Shown here: piece by piece, positions 1 through 5,538 of the stretch
How positions within the stretch are numbered: position 1 is the first letter of the stretch
Layout of the letters: every line of letters starts with the position of its first letter
DNA from: Nitrospinota bacterium
GTDB lineage: Bacteria > Nitrospinota > Nitrospinia > UBA9942
Direction: 5' to 3'
Assembly: GCA_016234205.1 (NCBI GenBank)
Contig: JACRGN010000125.1
Coordinates: 1 to 5,550 of the forward strand
Length of the DNA stretch: 5,550 bases
Translations under genes and position numbers: made by a program
Notes under the pieces: generated by a model
Database searches by the model: none
What the model saw: only the letters and a program-made list of their open reading frames with translations
What the model was told of the DNA's origin: nothing

Positions 1-2
1 AG

Positions 3-128
3 ATTGCAAAAAGCAAGATTATTGATATAAAACAGGGCAGGATAATTGTAACAAACAGGGAGCAGTTGAACCAGTTTATGAAATATCTTGAAATGAAGGA
101 TATGTTCGGGGATATGAGTGAAGCCTGA
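3..128 (+). CDS. C-terminal fragment of a probable Crp/Fnr-family transcriptional regulator
   Basis: The window opens inside a gene. Frame 3 is open from the first base and ends at TGA 126-128, giving 41 C-terminal residues that include KIIDIKQGRIIVTN and REQLNQFMKYLE. The pattern is a short helix end, 'IIDI', a turn with glycine, 'RIIVTNREQL', then a helix. It resembles the last strand pair (the wing) and final helix of Crp/Fnr winged-helix domains, where 'G.I.I.D...L' is typical. The helix-turn-helix itself and any cyclic-nucleotide-binding domain lie outside the window, so the family call is an inference from a short piece. It lies 43 bp upstream of the phosphodiesterase-like gene on the same strand, and a cyclic-nucleotide link between the two would make sense. 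It could also be another winged-helix protein. Confidence 0.5.
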   Translation: MAKSKIIDIKQGRIIVTNREQLNQFMKYLEMKDMFGDMSEA

Positions 129-160
129 TAAGAAAAATCATGGGTAATCAATTTCTTTCA

Positions 161-166
161 AAGGAG
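161..166 (+). promoter_or_regulatory. Ribosome binding site that decides the start of the phosphodiesterase-like gene
   Basis: AAGGAG at 161-166 precedes two in-frame ATG codons at 169 and 172. The first is only 2 bases away, too close for normal initiation. The second is 5 bases away, which is normal. The true start is therefore more likely ATG 172. Confidence 0.7.
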
Positions 167-171
167 ACATG

Positions 172-945
172 ATGAAATTAAAGGTCCTCGGATGTTATGG
201 AACTGAGCTTGGCAATCATCATACAACTGGTTTTTTGATAGACGACAGCCTTTTGGTAGATGCAGGGACAATTACAACATCAATTGGCATTGATGAGCTG
301 ATAAATATTAAAAATATCCTTATAAGCCATGTGCACTTTGACCATATCAAGGGCATACCGTTTCTTACTGATGTTGTATTTGGAAGGATAAAGGAACCCA
401 TTAATATCATAGGAATAAAAGAGGTAATTGAGGACTTAAAGAAACATATGCTGAATAATATAATCTGGCCTGATTTTACAGCAATACCTCAGAATGACTC
501 TGGTTCCCCTGTTATAAAACTAAGGGAGATGAAGGATGCTGTATTTGAACAAGTAGGTGATTTTGAGGTCAAGGCAGTCAGGGTTAACCATACCGTGCCA
601 ACAACCGGCTTTATTATCCGAAAAAAGAATGTATCAATTTTATACAGCAGCGATACAAAGGCAACAGAAGAGATATGGAAAGAGGCTAAAAAAACAGACA
701 ACCTGAAGGCCGCAATAATTGAGGCATCCTTTCCCACAAGCACCCAGAAGATTGCGGATGTAAGCGGGCATTTTACGCCTGCTGGCCTGAAGAAGGAGCT
801 TGTTAAGATAGATTCTTTGGATATACCCGTCTATATCTATCATTTAAAATCGCAGTATGATATTGAATCAATGAAAAAGGAATTAATGACTATAAAGAGC
901 CATAAAGTTATATTCCTTGAAGACGGAAGGGAGTATGAATTTTAA
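172..945 (+). CDS. Class II 3',5'-cyclic-nucleotide phosphodiesterase-like metallo-beta-lactamase-fold hydrolase
   Basis: This is a 257-residue cytoplasmic protein if started at ATG 172 (258 from ATG 169, the numbering used here); there is no signal peptide or membrane segment. The N-terminus LKVLGCYGTELGNHHTTGFL leads into the fold, followed by LLVDAGT. The metal motif H54-V-H56-F-D58-H59 is intact. Further likely ligands or active-site residues are H141 (VNHTVPTTGF), D162 (SSDT), H201 (SGHFTP) and H225 (YIYHLKS). The combination of this N-terminus, the HxHxDH motif and the late 'GH[LF]TP..L..EL' block is typical of class II cyclic-nucleotide phosphodiesterases (yeast PDE1, bacterial CpdP), which hydrolyse cAMP or cGMP to the 5'-monophosphate with bound zinc. 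Length fits the family. The cyclic-nucleotide substrate is inferred; a ribonuclease Z-like or other phosphodiesterase role is possible. The stop TAA abuts the accD start, so the two are probably co-translated. Confidence 0.75.
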   Translation: MKLKVLGCYGTELGNHHTTGFLIDDSLLVDAGTITTSIGIDELINIKNILISHVHFDHIKGIPFLTDVVFGRIKEPINIIGIKEVIEDLKKHMLNNIIWPDFTAIPQNDSGSPVIKLREMKDAVFEQVGDFEVKAVRVNHTVPTTGFIIRKKNVSILYSSDTKATEEIWKEAKKTDNLKAAIIEASFPTSTQKIADVSGHFTPAGLKKELVKIDSLDIPVYIYHLKSQYDIESMKKELMTIKSHKVIFLEDGREYEF

Positions 946-1791
946 ATGGCATGGTTTAAGAAAGAGAAGACCCCAAAGGAGATACCCGCTGAAAAGAAGG
1001 TAAAGATACCAGAGGGCTTATGGATAAAATGCAATAGCTGCAAAGAGATAATTTATAGAAAAGAGGTTGACAATAACCATAAAGTCTGCCCAAAGTGCGG
1101 GTATCACTTTCCCATCTCAGTTGAAGAAAGAATTATGCAGCTTGTTGATGAGGGAACCTTTAAGGAGTTTGACAGACATCTGACACCAGAAGACCCGCTG
1201 GAATTCAGGGATTCTATAAAATACAAACACAGGCTTAGAAACTATCAGAAAAAGACAGGGTATAATGATGCTATAGTAATTGGAACCGGCGCTATTGAGG
1301 GACACCAGATTGTTTTGGGTATTTTGAATTTTAGCTTCATGGGCGGCAGTATGGGCTCTGTTGTCGGCGAGAAGATTGCGCGCGCAGCAGATAAGTCAAT
1401 AGAGCTAAAATCGCCTCTTATAATTGTGAATGCCTCTGGCGGCGCGAGGATGCAGGAAGGGATACTCTCTCTGATGCAGATGGCAAAGAGCAGCGCTGCT
1501 ATTGCAAGGCTTGGCGATGCTGGTCTACCGTTTATCTCCATACTCACAGACCCGACATTCGGCGGGGTTACAGCAAGCTTTGCAATGCTCGGCGACATTA
1601 TTATTGCGGAGCCAAAGGCATTAATCGGTTTTGCCGGGCCCAGGGTTATTGAACAGACCATTAAGCAGCAGCTTCCGCCTAATTTCCAAAGGTCAGAATT
1701 CCTTTTTGAACATGGGATGATTGATATTATTATTGAGAGGAAGATGCTGAAAAACACGCTTGCAAAGATAGTAGCCTATTTCAAGCCTTAA
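946..1791 (+). CDS. accD: Acetyl-CoA carboxylase, carboxyltransferase subunit beta
   Basis: AccD pairs with AccA to form the carboxyltransferase that moves CO2 from carboxybiotin on AccB to acetyl-CoA, giving malonyl-CoA, the first committed step of fatty-acid synthesis. The 281 residues match the usual short AccD length. An N-terminal zinc ribbon is complete: C29-x2-C32 and C48-x2-C51. The crotonase-fold core carries GGSMGSVVGEKI (133-144), SGGARMQEG (164-172, the oxyanion region), GGVTAS (206-211), GFAGPRVIEQT (228-238) and FLFEHGMID (252-260). All expected signatures are present, with no truncation. The ATG follows the upstream TAA with no spacer; AAGGGAG at 927-933 lies 12 bases upstream, slightly far, so coupling to the upstream gene is likely. 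In many bacteria folC follows accD; here the next gene is a convergent chemoreceptor whose 3' end overlaps by 11 bp. Confidence 0.97.
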   Translation: MAWFKKEKTPKEIPAEKKVKIPEGLWIKCNSCKEIIYRKEVDNNHKVCPKCGYHFPISVEERIMQLVDEGTFKEFDRHLTPEDPLEFRDSIKYKHRLRNYQKKTGYNDAIVIGTGAIEGHQIVLGILNFSFMGGSMGSVVGEKIARAADKSIELKSPLIIVNASGGARMQEGILSLMQMAKSSAAIARLGDAGLPFISILTDPTFGGVTASFAMLGDIIIAEPKALIGFAGPRVIEQTIKQQLPPNFQRSEFLFEHGMIDIIIERKMLKNTLAKIVAYFKP

Positions 1792-4222
1792 ACCTTTTCA
1801 CTTCATCCTTTAACTGTTTTGCTAATTCTGTAAGCCTGACCACCTCAAAATCCATGGATGTTACGCCATCCATATTCTCTACTGAGACTGATTCTATATT
1901 GTTGACTGCCTTTAATATCAATTCGCTTTCCTTCTTCTGGTCAGTAATATTCTTAAGAACAGACTGGACGCCGTGTGCCATATTCTCAACTGCTTTTGAA
2001 ATCTGACCGCTTCCCTTAGACTGCTCCAGCATAGCCTTCTTCACCTGGCCTGTAATATTTCTCATCTCCTCAGCAGCCTTCTCTATTCTTCTGCCGCCTT
2101 CTGCCTGTTCATGCGTAGATTTTAGAACCCTGTTTACACGCTGGTTTACATTTGCCATTGACTCTTTTATATGTTCGCTTGCCTTTGACTGCTCAACAGT
2201 TGCCTTTACTATCTGAAATACTATGCTCCTGACATCTTCTGAGCTCTTTGCGATATTTTCAAGGGCGCCTCCTGCCTGGTTTGAAAGTTTTACGCCTTCC
2301 AATACGCTGCTGAGCCCAACATCCATTGCCTTAACAGCATCCTGTGTCTCTGCCTGAACAGATTTTATCATTGCGTCTATCTCCTTTGTTGACACTGCTG
2401 TCCTCTCAGCAAGGTTTTTTATCTCATCTGCAACAACCGCAAATCCGCGGCCGTGCTCTCCTGCCTGCGCAGCAATTATGGCTGCATTTAATGCCAAAAG
2501 CGTTGTCTGTTCCGCAATCTCGTTAATAACGTTTAATATCTTTCCTATTTCTTTTGATTTGCTGCCAAGCTTCTTTATAACCTCTGATGAGCCCTCTACA
2601 GCAACCTTTATCTTATCCATGCCTTCAATAGTTTGTGCTACAGCCTCGCTCCCCTCCTGTGCCACCTTTGAAGCCTTCTCAGAGAAGTCTGCAGAAAGCT
2701 TTGCGCTTTTTTCTACCTCTTTGATTGAGGTTATCACCTCTCCTATAGATGTGGCTGTTTCATCTGCAAGCGCAGCCAACGATTCCACCTCATTGGACAC
2801 TTCTCCTATTGAATGCCCCATCTCTATAATACTGCTCGATGTCTCATCAACAGATGCTGCAGCTTTCTCCGCATGTCTGGATACCCCTTCTATAGAAGAT
2901 GTCATCTCTATCAATGATGCTGACACCTCTTCTGCCATTGAAGATAGTTCTGTCATATATTCTGCTGTCTGATTGATTGAGGCATCCATCTGATTTAATG
3001 AGGCAGCAGTATTAGAAGTGGAAATTGATTGCTCTTGGGCGCCCTTTGAAACCTTTTTTGAGAAATTTGATATGTTCTCCAGTGTATTTGTAATATTTCC
3101 TGATGCCTCTGCAACTTTTTTGATTATACCCTGAATGGTGCTGACAAATATATTGAACCATTTAGCGAGCTGGCCGATCTCGTCATTGGTAGAGCTTGTG
3201 CTGACATCAAGCCTTTTGGTTAAATCAGCCTCTCCTTCTGCTATATTCCTCAGCATTAATATAACCCCTTCAATTGGGCTTACAATTGCCCTTGCAGTAA
3301 TAATCCCCATGAATATCACGCCGCCCAAGAAAATGAGTGCTATAGTCATAAGGGTATATCTTATTCTGTTCACATCCTCTTCAAGCGCAGAGAGCGAATC
3401 AGCAATGTAGAGTGCGCCGAGGACATTGCCCTTCCAGTCTTTTAACTCAATAGGCGCAAGATGCCATAATTGCTCATTAACTTTTCCTGTGTAAAGGCTT
3501 ACTCCGTCTTTTCCTTTAATTGTCAGCTTTGAATCCTGAATTCTTTCTCCTTTATTAATCTCAAAAGTGGAGAGTGTTATCTCGCCTTTTGAATTAGTTA
3601 AAAAGAAGTTTATCCCTGTAGTTGATTTTAAAGACTCTAAAAACTTCTTATCCATGTACCTGCCAAATACAAAGACGCCGATATTTTTATCGCCGCTTGC
3701 AATAGGGCTTGCAGCAATATAATCAATGCTGTCTCCACTCCACACAAAGGAGGCGATCTCCCTGCCGCCTGCTGCAGAGCTGATGAGTTCAGGATAGGCG
3801 CTGGCATTATGATTATGCTGATGATTTTCCTTCTTTATGTCATTTGCTATAACAGCGCCTTTGTTATCAAAGACCTCAACTATATCTATGTTCAGCATCT
3901 TTTTAACAGATGAAAATATCTTTCTATATTCCTGCTCTGAGGCGCCTATGCCGATATTCAGCACTATCTCCTCTGATTTAGCATAATACGCCGCCTGCTC
4001 CAACATCTGGTTCTTTGTGCGGTTCTCAAGGTTGTCTTTTATATTTTGCGCAGCAACGCTGAGCTTCTCATGGGATATATTGGTTAGTTTTTTTGTAATC
4101 AGGTTAGAGGCAACAAAGGTTGAAACAAGCATTGGTATGGATATAAGGGCGATAAAGGCAAGGACAAGTTTTGTCTTGATAGTATAGCCTCTTAACCCCC
4201 TAACAATCCCCTTCAGTCTCAT
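1781..4222 (-). CDS. Methyl-accepting chemotaxis protein with periplasmic Cache/CHASE4-like sensor, HAMP and very long signalling hairpin
   Basis: An 813-residue inner-membrane chemoreceptor that would signal to CheA/CheW. Order: short cytoplasmic start; TM1 about 17-41; periplasmic sensor about 42-288; TM2 about 290-311; HAMP about 311-365 (P316, DEIG 347-350); coiled-coil methyl-accepting domain about 366-813. The sensor contains GRYMDKKFLESLKSTTGI and ends with APIELKDWKGNVLGALYIAD, a pattern seen in Cache and CHASE4 sensors; the ligand is unknown. A histidine cluster HQHNH occupies 134-138. The hairpin tip spans about 565-606, with N579-A-A-I-I-A-A-Q-A-G-E589. The first arm holds a good methylation match, SSMAEEVSAS (427-436), and related sites at 28-residue spacing. 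Each arm is about 224 residues (about 32 heptads), far longer than Tsr or Tar. There is no C-terminal NWETF-type CheR tether; the protein ends in EVKRFKA. It lies 38 bp after the rhodanese gene without a terminator, so it is probably the second gene of that operon. Confidence 0.95.
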   Translation of the reverse strand: MRLKGIVRGLRGYTIKTKLVLAFIALISIPMLVSTFVASNLITKKLTNISHEKLSVAAQNIKDNLENRTKNQMLEQAAYYAKSEEIVLNIGIGASEQEYRKIFSSVKKMLNIDIVEVFDNKGAVIANDIKKENHQHNHNASAYPELISSAAGGREIASFVWSGDSIDYIAASPIASGDKNIGVFVFGRYMDKKFLESLKSTTGINFFLTNSKGEITLSTFEINKGERIQDSKLTIKGKDGVSLYTGKVNEQLWHLAPIELKDWKGNVLGALYIADSLSALEEDVNRIRYTLMTIALIFLGGVIFMGIITARAIVSPIEGVILMLRNIAEGEADLTKRLDVSTSSTNDEIGQLAKWFNIFVSTIQGIIKKVAEASGNITNTLENISNFSKKVSKGAQEQSISTSNTAASLNQMDASINQTAEYMTELSSMAEEVSASLIEMTSSIEGVSRHAEKAAASVDETSSSIIEMGHSIGEVSNEVESLAALADETATSIGEVITSIKEVEKSAKLSADFSEKASKVAQEGSEAVAQTIEGMDKIKVAVEGSSEVIKKLGSKSKEIGKILNVINEIAEQTTLLALNAAIIAAQAGEHGRGFAVVADEIKNLAERTAVSTKEIDAMIKSVQAETQDAVKAMDVGLSSVLEGVKLSNQAGGALENIAKSSEDVRSIVFQIVKATVEQSKASEHIKESMANVNQRVNRVLKSTHEQAEGGRRIEKAAEEMRNITGQVKKAMLEQSKGSGQISKAVENMAHGVQSVLKNITDQKKESELILKAVNNIESVSVENMDGVTSMDFEVVRLTELAKQLKDEVKRFKA

Positions 4223-4225
4223 TTA

Positions 4226-4231
4226 TCCCCC
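4226..4231 (-). promoter_or_regulatory. Ribosome binding site of the chemoreceptor gene
   Basis: On the minus strand GGGGGA (complement of 4226-4231) lies 3 bases before the ATG at 4222. It is G-rich and rather close, hence weaker than the site of the rhodanese gene upstream, so the receptor may be made at a lower level from the shared transcript. The start is supported by this site and by the basic residues before TM1. Confidence 0.5.
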
Positions 4232-4260
4232 ATAATATCCCTTTACTCCGCTTTTTCTTT

Positions 4261-5145
4261 TTAACCCTCTTTTCCTGACTTTAATGAATTCCCCTTTGCC
4301 ACCCAGTCAGACTGGGAACCGTCATAGAGCCTTACATCCTTATAATCAAGAAGCCTTAATGTAAAATATGTGCCGCCGGCAAGGATTCCAAACATGCAGG
4401 AAGAGATAACAGTCTCATCCTTTTTAATGCCTTCTTCTTTTTCATATATCTGCACAAGTTCATCCTTTGATTTTAATACCTTCGTACTTGCGCCCTGAAG
4501 ATTCTCAAGCCATGGTATATTGATTGTACCGGCTATATGACCGTCTATATAATCCTTCTCAGGCCTGACATTTATTATCTTGACCTTTGGGCTGCTGATA
4601 TTCTTTTTCACCCAGTCTGTATCAACTATTAAATTCTTGTTTATCTTTGCTTTAAAGGAAACAGGCTTTACCTTTGGTATATCTGTTGATAAAGGCCTCT
4701 TTTCTGCCTCCCACTTCTGCCAGCCTCCGTTTAAGACAGCAACATTTTTATGACCGTGATATTCCATTACCCAGAACATATAAGCTGCCCATTTGCTGTC
4801 CGCATCATCATAAAATATAAGCTTTGTATTTGGCGAAATTCCGAGCCTCTCAAGAACCTGCTCAACCACCTCTTTATCTGCAACCATACCCTTTACACCG
4901 CCTCTTGTGGTAGTAACAAGCTCATGGGAAAATGGGATAGCATTCCTGATATGGCCATTCATATAATTGGCTGAGCTTCTGAGGTCTATAATCCTTATAT
5001 TTGAGTCATTCAGATTCTTGGAAAGCCACTCTGTTTCAATAAGCAGATTTGCATTTGGATATTCTGCTGCAGCAGCATTTTGGGAGATGAATAAAGAAAA
5101 GATGAGTAAAGAAAGAAAAATCACCTTATAGTTTTTTAAAGCCAT
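4261..5145 (-). CDS. Exported tandem-domain rhodanese (thiosulfate/3-mercaptopyruvate sulfurtransferase family)
   Basis: A 294-residue protein with a clear signal peptide: charged start, hydrophobic core (about 8-20) and likely cleavage after the alanine run at 24-27, placing it in the periplasm. There is no lipobox cysteine. Two rhodanese domains follow. The N-terminal one (about 34-155) has IIDLRS, NGHIRNAIPF, LIFYDDAD and VLNGGWQKW, with aspartate where a catalytic cysteine would sit, so it is inactive as usual. The C-terminal one (about 170-285) has INVRPEKDYIDGHIAGTINIPW and the catalytic loop C250-M-F-G-I-L, then RLYDGSQSDW. C250 is the only cysteine. The family transfers sulfane sulfur from donors such as thiosulfate or mercaptopyruvate to a thiophilic acceptor. 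Here the loop lacks the arginines of thiosulfate enzymes (CRxGxR-type), so donor and acceptor cannot be assigned. It is the first gene of an operon with the chemoreceptor, with its own promoter and a strong ribosome binding site. Confidence 0.92.
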   Translation of the reverse strand: MALKNYKVIFLSLLIFSLFISQNAAAAEYPNANLLIETEWLSKNLNDSNIRIIDLRSSANYMNGHIRNAIPFSHELVTTTRGGVKGMVADKEVVEQVLERLGISPNTKLIFYDDADSKWAAYMFWVMEYHGHKNVAVLNGGWQKWEAEKRPLSTDIPKVKPVSFKAKINKNLIVDTDWVKKNISSPKVKIINVRPEKDYIDGHIAGTINIPWLENLQGASTKVLKSKDELVQIYEKEEGIKKDETVISSCMFGILAGGTYFTLRLLDYKDVRLYDGSQSDWVAKGNSLKSGKEG

Positions 5146-5151
5146 TCCTCT

Positions 5152-5160
5152 ACCTCCTTA
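5152..5160 (-). promoter_or_regulatory. Full-consensus ribosome binding site of the rhodanese gene
   Basis: The minus strand reads TAAGGAGGT (complement of 5152-5160), a complete match to the anti-Shine-Dalgarno sequence, ending 6 bases before ATG 5145. It fixes the start codon and predicts efficient translation. Confidence 0.9.
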
Positions 5161-5188
5161 TTTTTAAAGGGTTTTTATCTATTGTTGC

Positions 5189-5212
5189 AGGGGCTTAATA
5201 TATTAAGCCCCT
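5189..5212. repeat. Perfect 24-bp palindrome in the rhodanese leader
   Basis: AGGGGCTTAATA at 5189-5200 is followed directly by its exact reverse complement at 5201-5212. In RNA it would fold into a 10-bp stem with a UAUA loop. It lies between the predicted minus-strand transcription start (about 5239) and the ribosome binding site (28 bp away), so it would be a 5' leader hairpin. No T-run follows on either strand, so it is not an intrinsic terminator. The outer 'AGGGGC...GCCCCT(AC)' form resembles REP-like palindromes dispersed between genes in some bacteria; a dimeric repressor operator is the alternative. Confidence 0.8.
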
Positions 5213-5245
5213 ACCTTAAAGATGCAGAATCTTCAATATTACTTA

Positions 5246-5273
5246 ATAATATCATTAGTTTTCAATTTGTCAA
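5246..5273 (-). promoter_or_regulatory. Sigma-70 promoter of the rhodanese-chemoreceptor operon
   Basis: On the minus strand a perfect -35 TTGACA (5268-5273) is followed by a 16-bp spacer and TATTAT (5246-5251), 5 of 6 matches to the -10 consensus. Transcription would start near 5239, giving a leader of about 94 nt that contains the 24-bp palindrome. Confidence 0.7.
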
Positions 5274-5307
5274 GAAAGGCGGGCTGCGGCTACTTTCTCC
5301 TTGACAA
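5267..5307. repeat. Inverted repeat joining the two divergent -35 boxes
   Basis: TTGTCAAG at 5267-5274 and its exact reverse complement CTTGACAA at 5300-5307 have centres 33 bp apart. The arms extend inward imperfectly (AAAG against CTTT after a 3-base offset). Each arm contains the -35 hexamer of one of two back-to-back promoters. Part of the symmetry is expected because both promoters share the TTGACA consensus. Confidence 0.65.
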
Positions 5308-5329
5308 TCATCAATCTTTTCCATAGAAT
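5301..5329 (+). promoter_or_regulatory. Sigma-70 promoter of the tRNA-Val gene
   Basis: Perfect -35 TTGACA (5301-5306), a 17-bp spacer and TAGAAT (5324-5329, 5 of 6 matches) point at the tRNA. Transcription would start near 5336, about 28 nt before the mature tRNA 5' end. The sequence after the -10 box is AT-rich, so a GC-rich stringent-control discriminator is not visible. Confidence 0.8.
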
Positions 5330-5363
5330 ATAAATGGTTTAATTGCTCTTTGTGCTGTCTGAT

Positions 5364-5438
5364 AGGCGCGTAGCTCAGGGGGAGAGCGCTTCCTTGACAC
5401 GGAAGAGGTCGGCGGTTCAAGACCGCCCGTGCCTACCA
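5364..5438 (+). tRNA. tRNA-Val (anticodon GAC)
   Basis: A complete 75-nt cloverleaf can be drawn. The acceptor stem AGGCGCG (5364-5370) pairs with CGTGCCT (5428-5434) with one G-T wobble. The D stem is GCTC (5373-5376) with GAGC (5384-5387). The anticodon stem CTTCC (5389-5393) with GGAAG (5401-5405) encloses the loop TTGACAC; the anticodon GAC is at 5396-5398 and reads valine GUC/GUU codons. The T stem GGCGG (5411-5415) with CCGCC (5423-5427) encloses TTCAAGA. The discriminator is A5435 and CCA is encoded at 5436-5438. The first base pair is A-T instead of the usual G-C. It appears as a single-tRNA unit with its own promoter and terminator. Confidence 0.96.
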
Positions 5439-5502
5439 TTAATTTGGGAAAGAGAGGTATTGTATCGGGGCTTTAATCATTTAAATGAGGCCGTTATTTA
5501 TG

Positions 5503-5538
5503 AAAAGGCATCATGCAAAATGATGCCTTTTGTTTTTA
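5503..5538 (+). terminator. Intrinsic terminator of the tRNA-Val transcript
   Basis: AAAAGGCATCAT (5503-5514) pairs perfectly with ATGATGCCTTTT (5520-5531) across the loop GCAAA, and is followed by GTTTTTAT. The 12-bp stem with a U-run lies 64 nt after the tRNA CCA end. The A-tract before the stem would give a U-run on the other strand too, so it might also stop minus-strand transcription coming from beyond the window. Confidence 0.88.

Noticed and set aside
1245..1757. A 170-codon open frame on the minus strand across accD
   Set aside because: It lies wholly inside accD, which has every family motif; the minus-strand translation shows no recognisable domain and no good ribosome binding site.
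2478..2972. A 164-codon open frame on the plus strand across the chemoreceptor
   Set aside because: Its Ser/Ala/Ile-rich translation is what the reverse of a repetitive coiled coil gives, and the minus-strand receptor frame is certain.
4302..4316. Hairpin CCCAGT-CAG-ACTGGG near the end of the rhodanese gene
   Set aside because: It lies in conserved coding sequence (the YDGSQSDW region) and has no T-run; chance pairing is the simplest reading.
5189..5212. The 24-bp palindrome as an intrinsic terminator
   Set aside because: Neither strand has a T-run after the stem, and it lies downstream of a good promoter, before a gene start.
5479..5488. Short palindrome CATTTAAATG between the tRNA and its terminator
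   Set aside because: Ten AT-rich bases of symmetry are expected by chance, and the flanks do not extend the pairing.
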